NCBI GenBank assembly: GCA_905215555.1 | Contig: CAJMQU010000005.1 | Span: forward strand, 1-64,000 | Direction: 5' to 3' | Source: an uncultured bacterium | GTDB lineage: Bacteria; Bacteroidota; Bacteroidia; Bacteroidales; Bacteroidaceae | DNA length: 64,000 bases | Shown: in pieces, positions 62,376 to 64,000 of the stretch | How the letters are laid out: each line of letters starts with the position of its first letter | How positions within the stretch are numbered: position 1 is the first letter of the stretch | The notes under the pieces: model-generated | Told to the model about the DNA's origin: nothing | Database searches by the model: none | What the model saw: only the letters and a program-made list of their open reading frames with translations | Position numbers and translations under genes: made by a program

Positions 62376-63136
62376 ACCAGCGTAAACTGCAAATGGTCAT
62401 CCGTACTCCGGCTCTCATCGAAAGCAAACCCTTCCCACGTAAAAGCTCTCAACTCTTCGGGACGCTCTATGCGGTTCCTGATGATGAAACGCGTCATTTC
62501 ACCACGACACATCTTGGCATAGATCACAATCGTCTTTAACTGTCCGCCTTTCCGGACTTGAAAGTCGGGTGTGATGACACGAACTTCTTTCTCCACCCGC
62601 TTCCAGTCGAACAGATCTTTCATCTCACCACTGGCAAGATTCACAAGTGTACCGCCCTGTTGTTTGATGTCAGCTATAAACCGCTCCGTCAGTAATGGTT
62701 TCCAATAATCAAACATCGTTACTCCTCCCCTCTCCGGCAGGCGTACATCCCCTTCCAGCCGGTAAGGCTTTATCCCATCCAGCGGACGAAGCAGACCATA
62801 GAGGAAAGAGGTGATGCGCAGATGATTTTGAGCATAATGGAAGTCATCCGCAGAAAAGTCTTTCGGCAATATGCGTTTAAAAACGGCACCGGTATACGCG
62901 CAAACAGCAGGCATCGGCCGATTAGCCTCCGAAAAGAAATCCTGATAACGCAAGTAGTTCTCAGCGGCAATCTTAGAGTTCACCCGCAGCAAACGCTCCA
63001 GCTCTGCGGCAGAGAATTGCCCCATATCCAATGCATTCTGCACTGCTTCCGCCTGAAAATGAGGAACTGTCATTTCAGGCACTTTCACAGTTGTACGTGC
63101 TGCCATCGTTTTGGCACAAGAGATGAATATCAACAT
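62372..63136 (-). CDS. yaaA: Peroxide stress protein YaaA (DUF328)
   Basis: A 254-residue cytoplasmic protein. The start MLIFISCAKTM is the family signature, and later blocks QDFFSEANRPMPAVCAYTGAVF, LRITSFLYGLLRPLDGIKPYRLE and NLASGEMKDLFDW agree. In E. coli YaaA binds DNA and lowers free iron under hydrogen peroxide stress; whether the Bacteroides version does the same is unknown. It converges with aat (4-bp overlap) and is divergent from recJ. Confidence 0.92.
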   Translation of the reverse strand: MLIFISCAKTMAARTTVKVPEMTVPHFQAEAVQNALDMGQFSAAELERLLRVNSKIAAENYLRYQDFFSEANRPMPAVCAYTGAVFKRILPKDFSADDFHYAQNHLRITSFLYGLLRPLDGIKPYRLEGDVRLPERGGVTMFDYWKPLLTERFIADIKQQGGTLVNLASGEMKDLFDWKRVEKEVRVITPDFQVRKGGQLKTIVIYAKMCRGEMTRFIIRNRIERPEELRAFTWEGFAFDESRSTDDHLQFTLV

Positions 63137-63255
63137 ACCACGTCATTTTAAAGTTTTCGGGAAACAAAGATAAGTATAAATAGGTAATTTCTGATATCCA
63201 CCGCCATTTCGGAAAGTTTTTCTATAGAATTTACCTCCGTTTCAAGAGTTTTTCA

Positions 63256-63263
63256 TACCTTTA
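63256..63263 (+). promoter_or_regulatory. Possible -7 box of recJ
   Basis: TACCTTTA deviates from TAnnTTTG at the last base. It lies about 87 bp before the recJ ATG in the gap between the divergent yaaA and recJ. No clear -33 is seen. Confidence 0.35.
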
Positions 63264-63349
63264 CAGCTTGTTGGAGAGTATGGACTTTTTCGAACGAAAA
63301 GAAATCTATTCCAACCTTGAGACAAGAAAAAGAAAAAACAATATATAAA

Positions 63350-64000
63350 ATGACCCACAAATGGAATTATCAACCCATTACACCCGAACAGGCAGAGACA
63401 AGCCAAAAACTGGCCCAGGAATTAGGGATTAGCCCGATTCTTGGCGGATTATTGGTGAAGCGGGGAATAACGAAGGCACAGGATGCCAAGAAGTTTTTCC
63501 GCCCGCAATTGCCCGACCTGCACGACCCATTTCTGATGAAAGACATGGACTTGGCCGTGGAGCGCCTTAATAAGGCAATGGGAAAGAAAGAGCGTATTCT
63601 GATTTACGGAGATTATGATGTAGATGGCACTACCGCGGTATCCCTGGTCTACAAGTTCATTCAACAGTTCTATTCGAACATTGACTACTACATTCCCGAC
63701 CGCTACAATGAAGGTTACGGGGTGTCTACCAAAGGAGTAGACTATGCCGCTGAAAGTGGTGTAGGGCTGATTATCGTATTGGACTGCGGCATCAAAGCCG
63801 TAGAGGAAATAACGTATGCCAAAGAAAAAGGTATCGATTTCATCATCTGCGACCATCATGTACCCGACGATGTACTGCCGCCTGCCGCTGCCATACTGAA
63901 TGCCAAACGTCTGGACAATACATATCCTTACGAGCACCTTTCCGGTTGCGGCGTAGGATTCAAGTTTATGCAGGCATTCGCCATCAGTAACGGCATCGAA
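63350..64000 (+). CDS. recJ: Single-stranded-DNA exonuclease RecJ, N-terminal part (cut by window end)
   Basis: The ATG at 63350 opens a frame of 217 codons that runs off the window without a stop. The text matches RecJ: LAQELGISPILGGLLVKRGI near the start, ILIYGDYDVDGTTAVSLVY (DHH motif I), YYIPDRYNEGYGVS, IIVLDCGIKAVEE and IICDHHVPDD (the DHH motif that binds Mn). It is a 5'-3' exonuclease on single-stranded DNA used in recombination and mismatch repair. The C-terminal half is outside the window. Confidence 0.93.
   Translation, partial: MTHKWNYQPITPEQAETSQKLAQELGISPILGGLLVKRGITKAQDAKKFFRPQLPDLHDPFLMKDMDLAVERLNKAMGKKERILIYGDYDVDGTTAVSLVYKFIQQFYSNIDYYIPDRYNEGYGVSTKGVDYAAESGVGLIIVLDCGIKAVEEITYAKEKGIDFIICDHHVPDDVLPPAAAILNAKRLDNTYPYEHLSGCGVGFKFMQAFAISNGIE

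Overview
The window looks like a chromosomal segment of a gut Bacteroides, probably of the B. intestinalis / B. cellulosilyticus type, although the species is a guess. The evidence is SusC/SusD pairs, three GH92 enzymes, XylR-type and GntR-type sugar regulators, Bacteroidetes lipoprotein signal peptides, and many promoters with the Bacteroides -7 box TAnnTTTG. I saw no rRNA, tRNA or CRISPR array.

Layout. 1-3.3 kb: an operon on the minus strand (DHH phosphoesterase, DUF4827 lipoprotein, glmM-type phosphohexomutase) ending in a clear terminator. 3.4-5.0 kb: a graveyard with a broken heparin lyase I gene and an N-terminally truncated HlyD-type adaptor. 5.0-5.5 kb: a noncoding repeat of about 488 bp (copy A). 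5.5-14.5 kb: an efflux operon with one periplasmic adaptor, one TolC-type outer-membrane factor and two RND pumps. 14.6-23.7 kb: housekeeping and small genes (DUF2809, comEC, rpe, an ECF sigma factor, fmt, a CLC channel, a Sua5/YrdC protein).

24.2-34.6 kb is a first polysaccharide utilisation locus (PUL 1): SusC, SusD, a surface lipoprotein, a ROK sugar kinase, a GH2 enzyme that reads as an exo-beta-D-glucosaminidase, and an XylR/AraC-type regulator as the last gene. A 13-bp direct repeat next to the susC promoter is a candidate binding site for that regulator.

34.9-58.5 kb is a larger mannose-type locus (PUL 2) in two tandem operons: GH3-SusC-SusD-DUF3823-SGNH hydrolase-GH92, and ManA-ROK-GH92-GH92-MFS. 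Together they could carry mannose from outer-membrane capture through periplasmic alpha-mannosidases, inner-membrane import, phosphorylation and isomerisation to fructose-6-phosphate. A divergent GntR/UTRA regulator lies at the end. The same 15-bp sequence sits just downstream of the -7 box of both operons, so this regulator probably represses both. A decayed group II intron lies between the operons, just past a terminator.

58.6-59.1 kb is copy B of the repeat (489 bp). 59.2-64 kb holds clpS-clpA-aat (the N-degron pathway), convergent yaaA, and the start of recJ, cut by the window edge.

The least explained structures are the two matched repeats with heads of about 22-nt period, a repeat-like segment inside the coding frame of one RND pump, and the shared candidate operator of PUL 2.
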